Shown here: positions 46,014 through 56,207 of the stretch, piece after piece
Layout of the letters: each line of letters opens with the position of its first letter
How positions within the stretch are numbered: the first letter of the stretch is position 1
NCBI RefSeq assembly: GCF_002072155.1
Contig: NZ_BDIY01000002.1
Coordinates: 347,048 to 411,047, forward strand
Length of the DNA stretch: 64,000 nucleotides
Origin: Roseovarius sp. A-2
GTDB lineage: Bacteria; Pseudomonadota; Alphaproteobacteria; Rhodobacterales; Rhodobacteraceae
Direction: 5' to 3'
The notes under the pieces: model-generated
What the model was told of the DNA's origin: nothing
What the model saw: the letters and a program-made list of their open reading frames with translations, nothing else
Databases searched by the model: none
Position numbers and translations under genes: made by a program

Positions 46014-46763
46014 ATGTCTGATACGTCGAAACTGAGCACTTGTCAGATCGTTTGCTGGGGTCTTGCGGTGCTGACCGGGATGGTGGTTCTCTGGTCCGCT
46101 GCCGGGTCTGTCGGGTTCTTTGCGGCGCTGCTTCTGGGGGCGGCTTGCGCGGTTTTTCTGGGGCTCGTGATCACGCGGCTCGTCTGCACGGGGCACGGTG
46201 CCGAGGATCGCGGCGTTCAATTGCACGACGTGAAAGAGGCGGTGGGCCAATTGACCGGGATTACCGGCAACAAGGCCCCGTTCGACGAGGATGAAGAGCC
46301 TGCGGCAGCAAAGTCAGCCCCCGCTAAACCGGCGGTCAAGGCCGAAGCAAGTGCGCCTGCGAAATCGGGCACCGTCCCGAAGGGCGAAAAGGATCTGGCC
46401 GCGCGCAAGGACGAATCGACAAACGGTGAAGAGGCGCAATCTGCCGCCCCTGCCGTCACGGATGAGGAAGATGTCGGCACCCGCCCGGAAGCGCTGAGCG
46501 CGCCCAAGGGTGGACAGGCCGACGATTTGAAACAGATCAAGGGTGTGGGCCCAAAGCTTGAGAAACTTTGCAACGAGTTGGGGTTTTACCATTTCAACCA
46601 GATCGCGGGCTGGGGCCCCGATGAGGTGACCTGGGTTGATGCCAACATCAAAGGTTTCAAGGGCCGGGTGAGCCGCGATAACTGGGTCGAACAGGCCAAG
46701 GTCCTCGCTGCGGGTGGAGAGACGGAATTCTCCAAACGTGTCGCGGGCGGCGACGTATATTGA
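46014..46763 (+). CDS. Membrane protein with helix-hairpin-helix domain (nuo accessory)
   Basis: 249 residues. Two N-terminal membrane helices (about 10-30 and 34-55), an Ala/Lys/Pro/Glu-rich linker (about 88-165), then an 82-residue domain (168-249) that aligns without gaps to the end of NuoE, about 58 of 82 residues identical by eye. The domain has [25 protein letters not shown] and [10 protein letters not shown]. It may tie a cytoplasmic partner to the membrane next to complex I. It was likely made by duplication of the NuoE tail, or the reverse. Confidence 0.8.
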   Translation: MSDTSKLSTCQIVCWGLAVLTGMVVLWSAAGSVGFFAALLLGAACAVFLGLVITRLVCTGHGAEDRGVQLHDVKEAVGQLTGITGNKAPFDEDEEPAAAKSAPAKPAVKAEASAPAKSGTVPKGEKDLAARKDESTNGEEAQSAAPAVTDEEDVGTRPEALSAPKGGQADDLKQIKGVGPKLEKLCNELGFYHFNQIAGWGPDEVTWVDANIKGFKGRVSRDNWVEQAKVLAAGGETEFSKRVAGGDVY

Positions 46764-46772
46764 CGAAGATGG

Positions 46773-46997
46773 ATGATGTCAGACAAGGACGCAGAAACCG
46801 CCCGCAAGGGCCGCTTTGCCGCGATGGTGATCGCGGGCACGGGCGTGTTCTGGGTTCTGGCGACCTTCATCGGCGGAGAAATGGGGCTCAGCCAGCGGGT
46901 GCGCGCGCTGTTTGACCTGATGGCATTGGCGGGGTTCATCTGGGCCCTCGTCTTGATCTACCAAATCTGGCGTGCGCGTCAGGATAACCGGGGGTAA
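46773..46997 (+). CDS. Small two-helix membrane protein (DUF5337-like, nuo accessory)
   Basis: 74 residues: a short charged start ([13 protein letters not shown]), two membrane helices (about 15-33 and 45-65) and a basic end. Frames like this stand in front of nuoF in many Rhodobacteraceae. A second ATG follows the first directly, so the exact start is ambiguous. Function unknown. Confidence 0.72.
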   Translation: MMSDKDAETARKGRFAAMVIAGTGVFWVLATFIGGEMGLSQRVRALFDLMALAGFIWALVLIYQIWRARQDNRG

Positions 46998-47001
46998 CGG
47001 G

Positions 47002-48297
47002 ATGCTGAAAGACGAAGATCGTATCTTCACCAATCTCTACGGGATGCATGACCGCAGCCTCAAGGGCGCGCAGGCGCGCGGTCATTGGGATGGCACGGCA
47101 AAAATCCTGCAGAACGGTCGCGCCTGGATCGTCGATCAGATGAAGGCGAGCGGGCTTCGGGGACGTGGCGGCGCGGGCTTTCCCACCGGGCTCAAGTGGT
47201 CCTTCATGCCCAAGGAAAGCGACGGGCGGCCCGCCTATCTGGTGGTCAATGCGGATGAGTCCGAACCCGGCACCTGCAAGGATCGCGAGATCATGCGCCA
47301 CGATCCGCACACGCTGGTCGAGGGCTGTCTGATCGCCAGCTTCGCGATGAACGCGCATGCCTGCTACATCTACATTCGCGGCGAGTATATCCGCGAGAAA
47401 GAGGCGCTGCAGGCAGCTATCGACGAGGCCTATGAGGCCGGGCTGGTGGGCAAGAATGCCTGCAAATCAGGCTGGGATTTCGACATCTACCTCGTGCATG
47501 GGGCCGGGGCCTATATCTGCGGTGAGGAAACCGCGCTGCTCGAAAGTCTTGAGGGCAAGAAGGGCATGCCCCGGATGAAGCCGCCATTTCCGGCGGGGGC
47601 CGGGCTTTATGGCTGTCCCACGACGGTGAACAATGTCGAATCCATCGCTGTGGTGCCGACCATCCTGCGGCGCGGGCCGGAGTGGTTTTCATCCTTTGGT
47701 CGGGCCAATAACGCGGGCACCAAGATTTTCGCGGTCTCGGGCCATGTGAACAACCCCTGCGTGGTCGAGGAGACCATGTCGATCACCTTCGAGGAGTTGA
47801 TCGAGCGGCATTGCGGCGGCATTCGCGGCGGTTGGGACAATCTCAAGGCAGTGATTCCCGGTGGCTCTTCGGTGCCCTGCGTGCGCGGCGAGAACATGAA
47901 GGACGCGATCATGGATTTCGACGCGCTCAAGGAGGTGGGGTCGAGTCTCGGCACCGCTGCCGTGATCGTGATGGACAAGGACACCGACATCATCAAGGCG
48001 ATCTGGCGGCTGTCGAAATTCTACAAGCATGAAAGCTGCGGTCAGTGCACACCGTGCCGCGAGGGCACCGGCTGGATGATGCGGGTGATGGACCGTCTGG
48101 TGCGCGGCGAGGCTGAGGTCGAGGAGATCGACATGCTGTTCCAGGTGACCAAGCAGGTCGAGGGGCATACGATCTGTGCGCTCGGCGACGCGGCGGCCTG
48201 GCCTATTCAGGGCCTGATCCGCAATTTCCGCGACGAGATCGAGGACCGTATCAAGGCCAAGCGGGCCGGGCGCATGAGCGCCGTGGCAGCGGAGTGA
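47002..48297 (+). CDS. nuoF: NADH-quinone oxidoreductase subunit F
   Basis: 431 residues. The NADH/FMN site has [16 protein letters not shown] and NADESEPGT. The N3 [4Fe-4S] cluster Cys are in [13 protein letters not shown] and a later Cys in [12 protein letters not shown] is oxidised here and electrons enter the chain. ATG 47002 follows GGGGTAACGGG. Confidence 0.97.
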   Translation: MLKDEDRIFTNLYGMHDRSLKGAQARGHWDGTAKILQNGRAWIVDQMKASGLRGRGGAGFPTGLKWSFMPKESDGRPAYLVVNADESEPGTCKDREIMRHDPHTLVEGCLIASFAMNAHACYIYIRGEYIREKEALQAAIDEAYEAGLVGKNACKSGWDFDIYLVHGAGAYICGEETALLESLEGKKGMPRMKPPFPAGAGLYGCPTTVNNVESIAVVPTILRRGPEWFSSFGRANNAGTKIFAVSGHVNNPCVVEETMSITFEELIERHCGGIRGGWDNLKAVIPGGSSVPCVRGENMKDAIMDFDALKEVGSSLGTAAVIVMDKDTDIIKAIWRLSKFYKHESCGQCTPCREGTGWMMRVMDRLVRGEAEVEEIDMLFQVTKQVEGHTICALGDAAAWPIQGLIRNFRDEIEDRIKAKRAGRMSAVAAE

Positions 48298-48302
48298 CCG
48301 GC

Positions 48303-48668
48303 GTGACGGATGGCCGCGCAAAGGCAGGGAGCGTGCTTCGGGGCATCGGCATCGCGGCAGTCGTGATCGCGCTTCTGGCCAGTTGTGCCAGCCGCGAAGA
48401 GCGGGTGTTCTTCGACGGGAATTTCTACCCGCCCAAGAGCGGTGGAGAGCGCAGCGACAGGCGCAATTTCACCGCGACCGTCAAGCGTGTGTCGCGCGGT
48501 GTCGAAGGTGCGCAAAAGGCGGCGGTGCACGAGGCCACGCGCTACTGCCTGAAGAATTTCGGCACCTCCGATATCGCCTGGGCCGGTGTTGCCGAGGGCG
48601 AGATCGGGCCGGTCTACCTGCGCTCCGGGGATCGGATCACGGTCGAGGGACGCTGCGAGATATGGTGA
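48303..48668 (+). CDS. Putative lipoprotein between nuoF and nuoG
   Basis: 121 residues from GTG 48303, with GGAG 8 bases upstream; an alternative GTG at 48294 overlaps the nuoF stop. A hydrophobic signal ends in LLASC (lipobox). The mature part has NFTATVKRV, AAVHEATRYCLKNFG and a terminal RCEIW. It shows weak resemblance to the lipoprotein after nuoG. No family recognised. Confidence 0.65.
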   Translation: MTDGRAKAGSVLRGIGIAAVVIALLASCASREERVFFDGNFYPPKSGGERSDRRNFTATVKRVSRGVEGAQKAAVHEATRYCLKNFGTSDIAWAGVAEGEIGPVYLRSGDRITVEGRCEIW

Positions 48669-48672
48669 GGTT

Positions 48673-48732
48673 CCCGGTCAAATCGCACCGGGCAAGCCGC
48701 GCAAATGCATCAATATGGGCCGGGCGGCCCAT
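48673..48732 (+). promoter_or_regulatory. Two hairpins in the leader of nuoG
   Basis: CCCGGT-N8-ACCGGG (48673-48692) and ATGGGCC-GGGC-GGCCCAT (48715-48732) lie in the 87-base gap before nuoG, the second 24 bases from the start. They may stabilise or process the long mRNA here, or mark an internal promoter region. Confidence 0.45.
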
Positions 48733-48755
48733 GTCAGAGAGCAAGGTAAGTAGTA

Positions 48756-50744
48756 ATGTCTGACCTACGCAAGATCATCATCGACGATCAGGAGATCGAG
48801 GTCGAGGGCGCGATGACCCTCATTCAGGCCTGCGAAGTGGCCGGCGTCGAGATTCCGCGATTCTGCTATCATGAGCGGCTGTCGATCGCGGGTAACTGCC
48901 GGATGTGTCTGGTCGAGGTCGTGGGCGGCCCGCCGAAACCGGCGGCAAGCTGCGCGATGCAGGTCAAGGACCTGCGGCCCGGGCCCGAGGGGCAGCCGCC
49001 GATGGTCAAGACCAACTCGCCGATGGTCAAGAAGGCGCGCGAGGGGGTGATGGAGTTCCTGCTCATCAACCACCCGCTGGATTGCCCGATCTGCGATCAG
49101 GGCGGGGAATGCGATCTGCAGGATCAGGCGATGGCCTATGGCGTGGATTTCAGCCGCTACCGCGAGCCCAAGCGTGCGACCGAGGATCTTGATCTCGGAC
49201 CGCTGGTGGAGACGCACATGACGCGCTGTATTTCCTGCACCCGCTGCGTGCGCTTTACCACCGAGGTGGCAGGCGTGCACGTGATGGGGCAGACTGGGCG
49301 CGGCGAGGATGCCGAGATCACCACCTATCTGGGCGAGATCATCGACAGCAACCTGCAGGGCAACATCATCGACCTGTGCCCGGTGGGCGCACTTGTTTCG
49401 AAACCCTATGCCTTTACCGCCCGCCCGTGGGAATTGACCAAGACCGAGACCATCGACGTGATGGATGCGCTTGGGTCGTCCATCCGCGTTGATTGCAAGG
49501 GTCGCGAAGTGATGCGCATCCTGCCGCGCAACCACGACGGCACCAACGAGGAATGGATTTCCGACAAGACGCGCTTTGTCTGGGATGGGCTGCGCCGTCA
49601 GCGTCTGGACCGGCCCTATATCCGCGAGAACGGCAAGCTGCGGGCGGCCACGTGGGGTGAGGCTCTGGGCAAGGTTGCCGAGGCGATCAAGGGCGCGAAA
49701 AAGCTGACTGGTCTGGTCGGTGATCTGGCCCCGGTTGAGGCGGTTTATGCCTTGAAAGGTCTGATCGACGGGCAGGGCGGCACGGTCGAGTGCCGCACCG
49801 ACAAGGCCCGGCTACCCGCGGGCAACCGCAGCGCCTATGTTGGCAATATCGCCGTCGAAGAGCTTGATACGGCAAAGAACTTCATCCTGATCGGCACCGA
49901 TCCGAGCGTTGAGGCGCCGGTGCTGAATGCGCGTATCCGCAAGGCCTGGATCAACGGGGCGGATGTCACGGTGGTGGGCCCGAAGGTGGATCTGACTTAT
50001 GACTACACCCATGCAGGCACGGATCGAGCCGCGTTGGACGGCTTGAAGGTTCCCGAAGATGCCATCGTGATCGTAGGGCAGGGTGCCCTGCAAGAGGCCG
50101 ATGGTGAGGCGGTGCTCGCCGCCGCTCAGGCGTTGACCGGTCGGATGCTGGTGCTGCACACCGCCGCCGCGCGTGTGGGGGCGCTGGATGTGGGGGCCGT
50201 GACCGAGGGCGGTCTGGAGGCTGCCATCGACGGCGCGGACGTGATCTATAACCTTGGTGCCGACGAGGTTGAGATCGCCGAAGGCCCGTTCGTGATCTAC
50301 CAAGGCAGCCACGGCGACCGGGGCGCGCACCGCGCCGATGTGATCCTGCCGGGGGCTGCTTATACCGAAGAGCAGGGGCTTTTCGTCAATACCGAAGGCC
50401 GCCCGCAGTTGGCGCTGCGTGCAGGCTTTGCGCCGGGCGAAGCCAAGGAGAACTGGGCAATCCTGCGCGCGCTGTCGGGTGAGTTGGGCGCGACACTGCC
50501 CTATGACAGCATGGCGCAGCTGCGTCAGGCGCTGGTCAAGGACGTGCCGCATCTCAAAAAGATCGACCAAGTGCCGGAGAACGAGTGGCAGCCGCTGTCC
50601 AAGGCAAAGCTGGGAAAGGCCGATTTCCGTCTGGCGATCAGGGATTTCTACCTGACCAACCCGATCGCGCGGTCAAGCGAATTGATGGCGGAACTGAGCG
50701 CCAACGCCAAGGCCCGCGCCAATCAGCCGATGGCGGCAGAGTGA
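48756..50744 (+). CDS. nuoG: NADH-quinone oxidoreductase subunit G
   Basis: 662 residues. The N-terminal [2Fe-2S] N1b ligands are in [17 protein letters not shown] and AASC. The His-x3-Cys N5 site follows in [20 protein letters not shown], and N4 Cys are in [10 protein letters not shown] and DLCPVGAL. The rest is the molybdopterin-oxidoreductase-like fold without cofactor; NuoG is the largest peripheral-arm subunit. The start [10 protein letters not shown] follows AGCAAGGTAAG. Confidence 0.96.
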   Translation: MSDLRKIIIDDQEIEVEGAMTLIQACEVAGVEIPRFCYHERLSIAGNCRMCLVEVVGGPPKPAASCAMQVKDLRPGPEGQPPMVKTNSPMVKKAREGVMEFLLINHPLDCPICDQGGECDLQDQAMAYGVDFSRYREPKRATEDLDLGPLVETHMTRCISCTRCVRFTTEVAGVHVMGQTGRGEDAEITTYLGEIIDSNLQGNIIDLCPVGALVSKPYAFTARPWELTKTETIDVMDALGSSIRVDCKGREVMRILPRNHDGTNEEWISDKTRFVWDGLRRQRLDRPYIRENGKLRAATWGEALGKVAEAIKGAKKLTGLVGDLAPVEAVYALKGLIDGQGGTVECRTDKARLPAGNRSAYVGNIAVEELDTAKNFILIGTDPSVEAPVLNARIRKAWINGADVTVVGPKVDLTYDYTHAGTDRAALDGLKVPEDAIVIVGQGALQEADGEAVLAAAQALTGRMLVLHTAAARVGALDVGAVTEGGLEAAIDGADVIYNLGADEVEIAEGPFVIYQGSHGDRGAHRADVILPGAAYTEEQGLFVNTEGRPQLALRAGFAPGEAKENWAILRALSGELGATLPYDSMAQLRQALVKDVPHLKKIDQVPENEWQPLSKAKLGKADFRLAIRDFYLTNPIARSSELMAELSANAKARANQPMAAE

Positions 50745-51130
50745 AGATGGCCGCTGCGATCATCACCCCTCTGACGCTCGCGCTCGCGGGCTGTGCCGAG
50801 CCTATGGCGGAGCCCGCTTTTCAACCCGAGTATCAGGGTATCGAGACGGTGTTGCTGGATGGGGATCTGGTGAATTTCCACGTCGCCATGCGCGGTGCCC
50901 GGGATGCCGAGGACGTGGACCGCTACGCCGAATGCGCCGCCGCGCAGTACACGCTGATCCGGGGCTACGGTTTTGCGCGTCACTTGCGCACGAATATAAG
51001 CGAAGAGGGTGGCATCTGGCAGGGCGATGCGGTTTATACGGTCTCGGCGGCGCTGCCCCGTGGCCTGAAGACGATCGACGCCGAAGTCACGGCCGCGAAT
51101 TGCGCGGAAAACGGAATACCGATGGTGTGA
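50741..51130 (+). CDS. Putative lipoprotein between nuoG and nuoH
   Basis: 129 residues if started at the GTG that overlaps the nuoG stop (gives [18 protein letters not shown], a good lipoprotein signal with N-terminal Lys); ATG 50747 is the alternative. Lipobox LAGC. The mature part contains [26 protein letters not shown] and an ending with Cys in TAANCAENG. Some pattern is shared with the lipoprotein before nuoG. No family recognised. Confidence 0.65.
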   Translation: MKMAAAIITPLTLALAGCAEPMAEPAFQPEYQGIETVLLDGDLVNFHVAMRGARDAEDVDRYAECAAAQYTLIRGYGFARHLRTNISEEGGIWQGDAVYTVSAALPRGLKTIDAEVTAANCAENGIPMV

Positions 51131-51137
51131 GGACCTG

Positions 51138-52175
51138 ATGGCTGAATTCTTGACGACCCCGCTCGGGACCTTGGTGATCATCGTGGCGCAATGCCTTGCG
51201 GTGGTGGGCTTTGTAATGGTCTCGTTGCTGTTCCTCGTTTACGGCGACCGCAAGGTCTGGGCCGCTGTGCAGATGCGGCGCGGCCCCAATGTCGTGGGTG
51301 TCTGGGGCCTGTTGCAGTCTGTCGCGGACGCCTTGAAATACGTGGTCAAGGAAATCGTCGTGCCGGCGGGGGCCGACAAGGCTGTGTTCATGCTCGCCCC
51401 GATGACAAGCTTCGTGCTGGCGATACTGGCCTGGGCGGTGATTCCGCTCAACGAAGGCTGGGTGCTGTCGGATATCAACGTGGCCGTGCTCTTTGTCTTT
51501 GCCGTATCCTCGTTGGAGGTTTACGGCGTGATCATGGGGGGCTGGGCGTCGAACTCAAAATATCCGTTCCTGGGGTCGCTCCGCTCTGCCGCGCAGATGA
51601 TCTCTTATGAGGTCTCAATCGGTCTGATCATCATCGGGGTGATCATCTCCACCGGGTCGCTGAATTTCGGGGCCATCGTGGCGGCGCAGGATACGGCATA
51701 CGGGTTTTTCGGCTGGTACTGGCTGCCGCATCTGCCGATGGTGTTTTTGTTCTTCATCTCGGCGCTCGCCGAGACCAACCGCCCGCCCTTCGATCTGCCC
51801 GAGGCCGAATCGGAACTGGTGGCGGGCTATCAGGTGGAATATTCCTCGACGCCCTTCCTGCTCTTTATGGCTGGCGAGTATATCGCCATCTTCCTGATGT
51901 GCGCGCTCACGTCGCTGCTGTTCTTCGGCGGCTGGCTGTCGCCCATTCCGGGCCTGCCCGATGGCGTGGTCTGGATGGTCGGCAAGATGGCGTTCTTCTT
52001 CTTCATCTTCGCCATGGTCAAGGCGATCACCCCGCGCTATCGCTACGACCAATTGATGCGCATCGGCTGGAAAGTGTTCCTGCCCTTGTCAATCGGCTGG
52101 GTCGTAATCGTGGCGTTCCTTGCGAAATTCGAAGTGTTCGGCGGGTTCTGGGCCCGTTGGGCGATTGGAGGCTGA
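51138..52175 (+). CDS. nuoH: NADH-quinone oxidoreductase subunit H
   Basis: 345 residues with about eight membrane helices. Family loops are complete: [14 protein letters not shown] near the start, [20 protein letters not shown] with the acidic loop residues, and AGYQVEYSS. NuoH forms much of the quinone chamber and the entry of the proton path. GAGGACCTG precedes the ATG. Confidence 0.97.
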   Translation: MAEFLTTPLGTLVIIVAQCLAVVGFVMVSLLFLVYGDRKVWAAVQMRRGPNVVGVWGLLQSVADALKYVVKEIVVPAGADKAVFMLAPMTSFVLAILAWAVIPLNEGWVLSDINVAVLFVFAVSSLEVYGVIMGGWASNSKYPFLGSLRSAAQMISYEVSIGLIIIGVIISTGSLNFGAIVAAQDTAYGFFGWYWLPHLPMVFLFFISALAETNRPPFDLPEAESELVAGYQVEYSSTPFLLFMAGEYIAIFLMCALTSLLFFGGWLSPIPGLPDGVVWMVGKMAFFFFIFAMVKAITPRYRYDQLMRIGWKVFLPLSIGWVVIVAFLAKFEVFGGFWARWAIGG

Positions 52176-52178
52176 CCC

Positions 52179-52673
52179 ATGACGCAGATCGATTACGGAC
52201 GCGCGGCGGGGTATTTCCTGCTGACCGATGTCTTCAAGGGGTTCAAGCTGGGGCTGAAATACTTTTTCGCGCCCAAGGCGACGCTGAACTATCCGCATGA
52301 AAAAGGCCCGCTTTCCCCGCGGTTTCGCGGCGAGCATGCGCTGCGCCGCTATCCCAATGGCGAGGAACGCTGCATTGCCTGCAAGCTGTGTGAGGCGATC
52401 TGCCCGGCGCAGGCGATCACCATCGACGCCGAGCCGCGCGATGACGGCAGTCGGCGGACCACGCGCTATGACATCGACATGACGAAATGTATCTATTGCG
52501 GCTTCTGCCAGGAGGCCTGCCCGGTCGATGCCATCGTCGAGGGGCCGAATTTCGAGTTTGCCACCGAGACCCGCGAAGAGCTGTTCTATGACAAGGCCAA
52601 GTTGCTGGCGAATGGAGATCGGTGGGAGGCGGAGATCGCCCATAACCTCGAACTGGATGCACCCTACAGATGA
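52179..52673 (+). CDS. nuoI: NADH-quinone oxidoreductase subunit I
   Basis: 164 residues. Two CxxCxxCxxxCP motifs for the N6a and N6b [4Fe-4S] clusters: [12 protein letters not shown] and [12 protein letters not shown]. It relays electrons towards NuoB. It overlaps the next gene (ATGA). Confidence 0.97.
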   Translation: MTQIDYGRAAGYFLLTDVFKGFKLGLKYFFAPKATLNYPHEKGPLSPRFRGEHALRRYPNGEERCIACKLCEAICPAQAITIDAEPRDDGSRRTTRYDIDMTKCIYCGFCQEACPVDAIVEGPNFEFATETREELFYDKAKLLANGDRWEAEIAHNLELDAPYR

Positions 52674-53083
52674 GCGATCCAACCAACCCCTTCGAGATGA
52701 TGATGCGTCAGGCACAGGAAATGGCCAAGGCGATGAATCCCGCGCTTGAGAGCTTTTCGCCCAAGGGGTTCGAGGCGCTCTGGCCGACGATGCCCAAGGA
52801 GTTCATGGAAATGAGCTTTGGCAAGGGCATCAACAAGGAGGGGCTGGATGCCAAGACGCGGCTGTTGATCACGCTTGCGGGGTTGACGATGCTGGGCGCG
52901 CAGAGCGATACGCAGATCCGCATGACCGTGCGCCATGCGCTCGAAGCGGGCGCGACCAAGGATGAGATTGCCGAGACCATCGCGCAGATGGCGATGTTTG
53001 CCGGTGTCCCCTCGATGACCCGTGCGATGGATTTCGCGCGCGAGGTGATGGATGGCGAAGACGAGAAAGGATCACAGAAATGA
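52670..53083 (+). CDS. Carboxymuconolactone decarboxylase (AhpD-like) family protein in the nuo operon
   Basis: 137 residues. The CMD fold region (about 35-130) shows [19 protein letters not shown] and [18 protein letters not shown]. It lacks the CxxC of the AhpD peroxidase subfamily, so it is unlikely to be an AhpD-type thiol enzyme. It is locked in the operon by ATGA overlaps with nuoI and nuoJ. Role unknown; a metabolic or assembly link to complex I is inference. Confidence 0.82.
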   Translation: MSDPTNPFEMMMRQAQEMAKAMNPALESFSPKGFEALWPTMPKEFMEMSFGKGINKEGLDAKTRLLITLAGLTMLGAQSDTQIRMTVRHALEAGATKDEIAETIAQMAMFAGVPSMTRAMDFAREVMDGEDEKGSQK

Positions 53084-53688
53084 CGATTGCGGCGATGTCC
53101 TTTTACCTCTTTGCCGTGGCGCTGCTGACCGGGGGGCTGTTCACCGTGATCAGCCGCAATCCGGTGCATTCGGTGCTCTGGCTGATCCTGTCCTTCATCA
53201 GCGCGGCGGGGCTCTTTGTTCTGCTCGGCGCGGAGTTCGTCGCGATGCTGCTGATCATCGTCTATGTGGGCGCGGTCGCGGTGCTGTTTTTGTTCGTGGT
53301 GATGATGCTCGATGTGGATTTCGCCGAGTTGAAGGCGGAGATGGCGAAATACATGCCATTGGCGTTGCTGATCGGGGTGATCCTCTTGATGCAGTTCGGG
53401 CTTGCCTTTGGCAATTGGACCATGGCCGACGGGGCCGAGGCCGCGCGCCGCTCGGTGACGCCCGAGGGGATGGAGAATACCGCCGCCCTGGGGATGTTGC
53501 TCTATGACACCTATTTCATCCTGTTTCATCTCTCGGGGCTGATCCTGCTTGTGGCGATGATCGGGGCGATTGTCCTGACCCTGCGGCACCGCACGGATGT
53601 CAAGCGGCAGGACGTGCTGGCGCAGATGTATCGCGACCCCGCCAAGGCGATGGAGTTGAAGGACGTGCGACCGGGGCAGGGGCTGTAA
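53080..53688 (+). CDS. nuoJ: NADH-quinone oxidoreductase subunit J
   Basis: 202 residues with five membrane helices. The conserved [15 protein letters not shown] and [19 protein letters not shown] segments mark the family; the latter forms the pi-bulge helix. It is a membrane-arm core subunit. The ATG overlaps the preceding stop. Confidence 0.96.
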   Translation: MTIAAMSFYLFAVALLTGGLFTVISRNPVHSVLWLILSFISAAGLFVLLGAEFVAMLLIIVYVGAVAVLFLFVVMMLDVDFAELKAEMAKYMPLALLIGVILLMQFGLAFGNWTMADGAEAARRSVTPEGMENTAALGMLLYDTYFILFHLSGLILLVAMIGAIVLTLRHRTDVKRQDVLAQMYRDPAKAMELKDVRPGQGL

Positions 53689-53724
53689 AAGCTCGGTTCC
53701 GCCCCGGTATCGACCGGCGGCGAG

Positions 53725-53780
53725 ATCCCGGATCAGGCCCGGGATGACATGAGGAAAGAGGCTCCGGATCAAGCCGGAGC
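53725..53780 (+). repeat. Pair of GC-rich hairpins between nuoJ and nuoK
   Basis: ATCCCGG-N7-CCGGGAT (53725-53745) and GCTCCGG-N6-CCGGAGC (53761-53780). Both have GGATC(A)AG-like loops and resemble each other, so they look like two versions of one palindromic element of the kind often scattered in alphaproteobacterial genomes. They fill most of the only long gap (136 bases) inside the 3' half of the nuo operon. Confidence 0.6.
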
Positions 53781-53824
53781 GACGCGCAAAAGACGACAAT
53801 CGGGTACGGCCCGGAGGGACAGAC

Positions 53825-54130
53825 ATGATCGGACTTGAACATTATCTCACGGTGGCGGCGGCCTTGTTCGTGATAGGCATCTTTGGCCTGTTTCTGAACC
53901 GCAAGAACGTGATCATCCTGCTGATGTCGATCGAGTTGATGCTGCTAGCGGTCAATATCAACCTCGTCGCCTTCTCTTCTTTTCTGGGTGATCTGGTGGG
54001 GCAGGTGTTCACGCTTTTCGTGCTGACCGTTGCCGCCGCCGAGGCCGCCATCGGCCTTGCGATCCTCGTCTGTTTCTTCCGCAATCGCGGGACTATTGCC
54101 GTTGAAGACGTCAACGTGATGAAAGGCTGA
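53825..54130 (+). CDS. nuoK: NADH-quinone oxidoreductase subunit K
   Basis: 101 residues with three membrane helices and the proton-path Glu residues in [15 protein letters not shown] and [23 protein letters not shown] precedes the ATG. It is a core membrane subunit related to MrpC. Confidence 0.97.
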   Translation: MIGLEHYLTVAAALFVIGIFGLFLNRKNVIILLMSIELMLLAVNINLVAFSSFLGDLVGQVFTLFVLTVAAAEAAIGLAILVCFFRNRGTIAVEDVNVMKG

Positions 54131-54134
54131 AGCC

Positions 54135-56207
54135 ATGGAAACCATCCTTCTCTTCGCGCCTCTCATCGGGGCGATCATCGCGGGTTTCGGCTGGCGCATC
54201 ATTGGCGATCAGGGCGCGCAATGGGTCACGACCGGGTTGCTGTTTCTCTCGGCGCTGCTGAGCTGGATCCTGTTCCTCGGCCATGACGGCGTGACCGAGC
54301 AGATCCATATCCTCGACTGGGTGCAATCGGGCACGCTCGATACCGCATGGGCCATTCGGATGGACCGGCTGACGGCGATCATGCTGATCGTGATCACCAC
54401 CGTCTCGGCGCTCGTGCATCTCTATTCCATGGGCTACATGGCGCATGACGAAAACTTCCGTGACAACGAGAGCTACCGGCCACGCTTTTTCGCATATCTG
54501 TCGTTCTTCACCTTCTCGATGCTGATGCTGGTGACCTCGGACAACCTGCTTCAGATGTTCTTCGGCTGGGAGGGCGTGGGCGTCGCGTCATACCTGCTGA
54601 TCGGCTTCTACTATCGCAAGCCGAGCGCCAATGCCGCCGCGATCAAGGCGTTCGTGGTCAACCGCGTGGGCGATTTCGGCTTCGCTTTGGGCATCATGGC
54701 GCTCTATTTCCTCGTCGACTCGATCAAGCTTGACGATGTGTTCGCCGCCGCACCGGAACTGGCCGAGACGCAGTTGACCTTCCTGTGGACCGAGTGGAAC
54801 GCGGCCAACCTGATCGCTTTCCTGCTGTTCGTGGGCGCGATGGGCAAGTCGGCGCAGCTCTTCCTGCACACATGGTTGCCCGACGCGATGGAAGGCCCGA
54901 CGCCGGTGTCGGCGCTGATTCACGCGGCCACCATGGTGACGGCGGGCGTGTTCCTTGTCTGCCGCATGTCGCCGCTGATGGAATACGCGCCCGAGGCGAT
55001 GAATTTCGTGGTGTTCCTCGGGGCCTCGACTGCGTTTTTCGCGGCGACCGTGGGGCTGGTGCAGAACGACATCAAGCGGGTCATTGCCTATTCGACCTGT
55101 AGTCAGCTTGGCTACATGTTCGTGGCCGCCGGTGTGGGGGTCTATTCGGTGGCGATGTTCCACCTCCTCACGCACGCGTTCTTCAAGGCGATGCTGTTTC
55201 TTGGGGCAGGGAGCGTGATCCACGGCATGCATCACGAGCAGGACATGCGCAACTATGGCGGCCTGCGCAAGAAGATGCCCTATACGTTCTATGCCATGCT
55301 AATCGGCACGCTGGCGATCACGGGTGTGGGCATTCCGCTCACCGGCTGGATCGGATTTGCGGGTTTCGCCTCGAAGGATGCGGTTATCGAGAGCGCCTAT
55401 GTCGGCAGCGCAGGCGGCTATGCTTTCTGGATGCTGGTCGTCGCGGCGCTCTTTACCAGCTTTTATAGCTGGCGGCTGATGTTGCTCACCTTCTTTGGTG
55501 AGGCGCGGGGTGACAAGCACACCCATGAGCATGCCCATGAAAGCCCGATGGTGATGATTGCGCCGCTTGGCGTGCTGGCGCTTGGCGCGGTCTTCGCCGG
55601 GGCGATCTGGTATGGCAGCTTCTTTGGCAAGCCCAACGAGGTGATCAAGTTCTTTGGCGGCAGCTATGGCGAGCCGACGCAGGAACTGATCGAGGCGGTG
55701 GCCGAGCGCAGCCCACAGGCGTCGGAACTGCATTACGTGATGGAGAGCGCGCCCGGCGAGGCGGCGATCTACATGGCGCCCGGGAATACCGTGCTGCACG
55801 AGGCGCATTACGTGCCGACATGGGTCAAGCTGTCGCCATTTGTCGCGATGCTGATCGGTCTGGTCACGGCGCTGTGGTTCTATGTCTGGGACCCGGCGAT
55901 GCCCAAACGCGTGGCCGAGACCAACCGTCCGCTTTACCTCTTCCTGCTCAACAAGTGGTATTTCGACGAGATCTACGATTTCCTTTTCGTCCGTCCCGCC
56001 AAGGCGCTCGGGCAGTTGCTGTGGAAGCGCGGCGACGGTGACGTGATCGACGGCTCGATCAACGGTGTGGCCATGGGGCTGATCCCGCGTCTCACGCGGC
56101 TCGCGGGGCGGGCGCAATCGGGCTACATCTTTACCTATGCCTTTGCCATGGTGATCGGGATCGCGGTGCTGGTCACGTGGATGACGATCTTTGGGGGGGC
56201 CAACTGA
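54135..56207 (+). CDS. nuoL: NADH-quinone oxidoreductase subunit L
   Basis: 690 residues, antiporter-like, about 16 membrane helices. Core motifs: [37 protein letters not shown] with Lys/His/Glu of the proton channel, and the long C-terminal lateral helix. It is the distal proton-pumping subunit. One-base overlap with nuoM (TGATG). Confidence 0.97.
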   Translation: METILLFAPLIGAIIAGFGWRIIGDQGAQWVTTGLLFLSALLSWILFLGHDGVTEQIHILDWVQSGTLDTAWAIRMDRLTAIMLIVITTVSALVHLYSMGYMAHDENFRDNESYRPRFFAYLSFFTFSMLMLVTSDNLLQMFFGWEGVGVASYLLIGFYYRKPSANAAAIKAFVVNRVGDFGFALGIMALYFLVDSIKLDDVFAAAPELAETQLTFLWTEWNAANLIAFLLFVGAMGKSAQLFLHTWLPDAMEGPTPVSALIHAATMVTAGVFLVCRMSPLMEYAPEAMNFVVFLGASTAFFAATVGLVQNDIKRVIAYSTCSQLGYMFVAAGVGVYSVAMFHLLTHAFFKAMLFLGAGSVIHGMHHEQDMRNYGGLRKKMPYTFYAMLIGTLAITGVGIPLTGWIGFAGFASKDAVIESAYVGSAGGYAFWMLVVAALFTSFYSWRLMLLTFFGEARGDKHTHEHAHESPMVMIAPLGVLALGAVFAGAIWYGSFFGKPNEVIKFFGGSYGEPTQELIEAVAERSPQASELHYVMESAPGEAAIYMAPGNTVLHEAHYVPTWVKLSPFVAMLIGLVTALWFYVWDPAMPKRVAETNRPLYLFLLNKWYFDEIYDFLFVRPAKALGQLLWKRGDGDVIDGSINGVAMGLIPRLTRLAGRAQSGYIFTYAFAMVIGIAVLVTWMTIFGGAN

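Noticed and set aside
52670..53083. AhpD-type alkylhydroperoxidase for the frame between nuoI and nuoJ
   Set aside because: The CxxC active site needed for AhpD activity is missing; only the broader CMD family call is supported.
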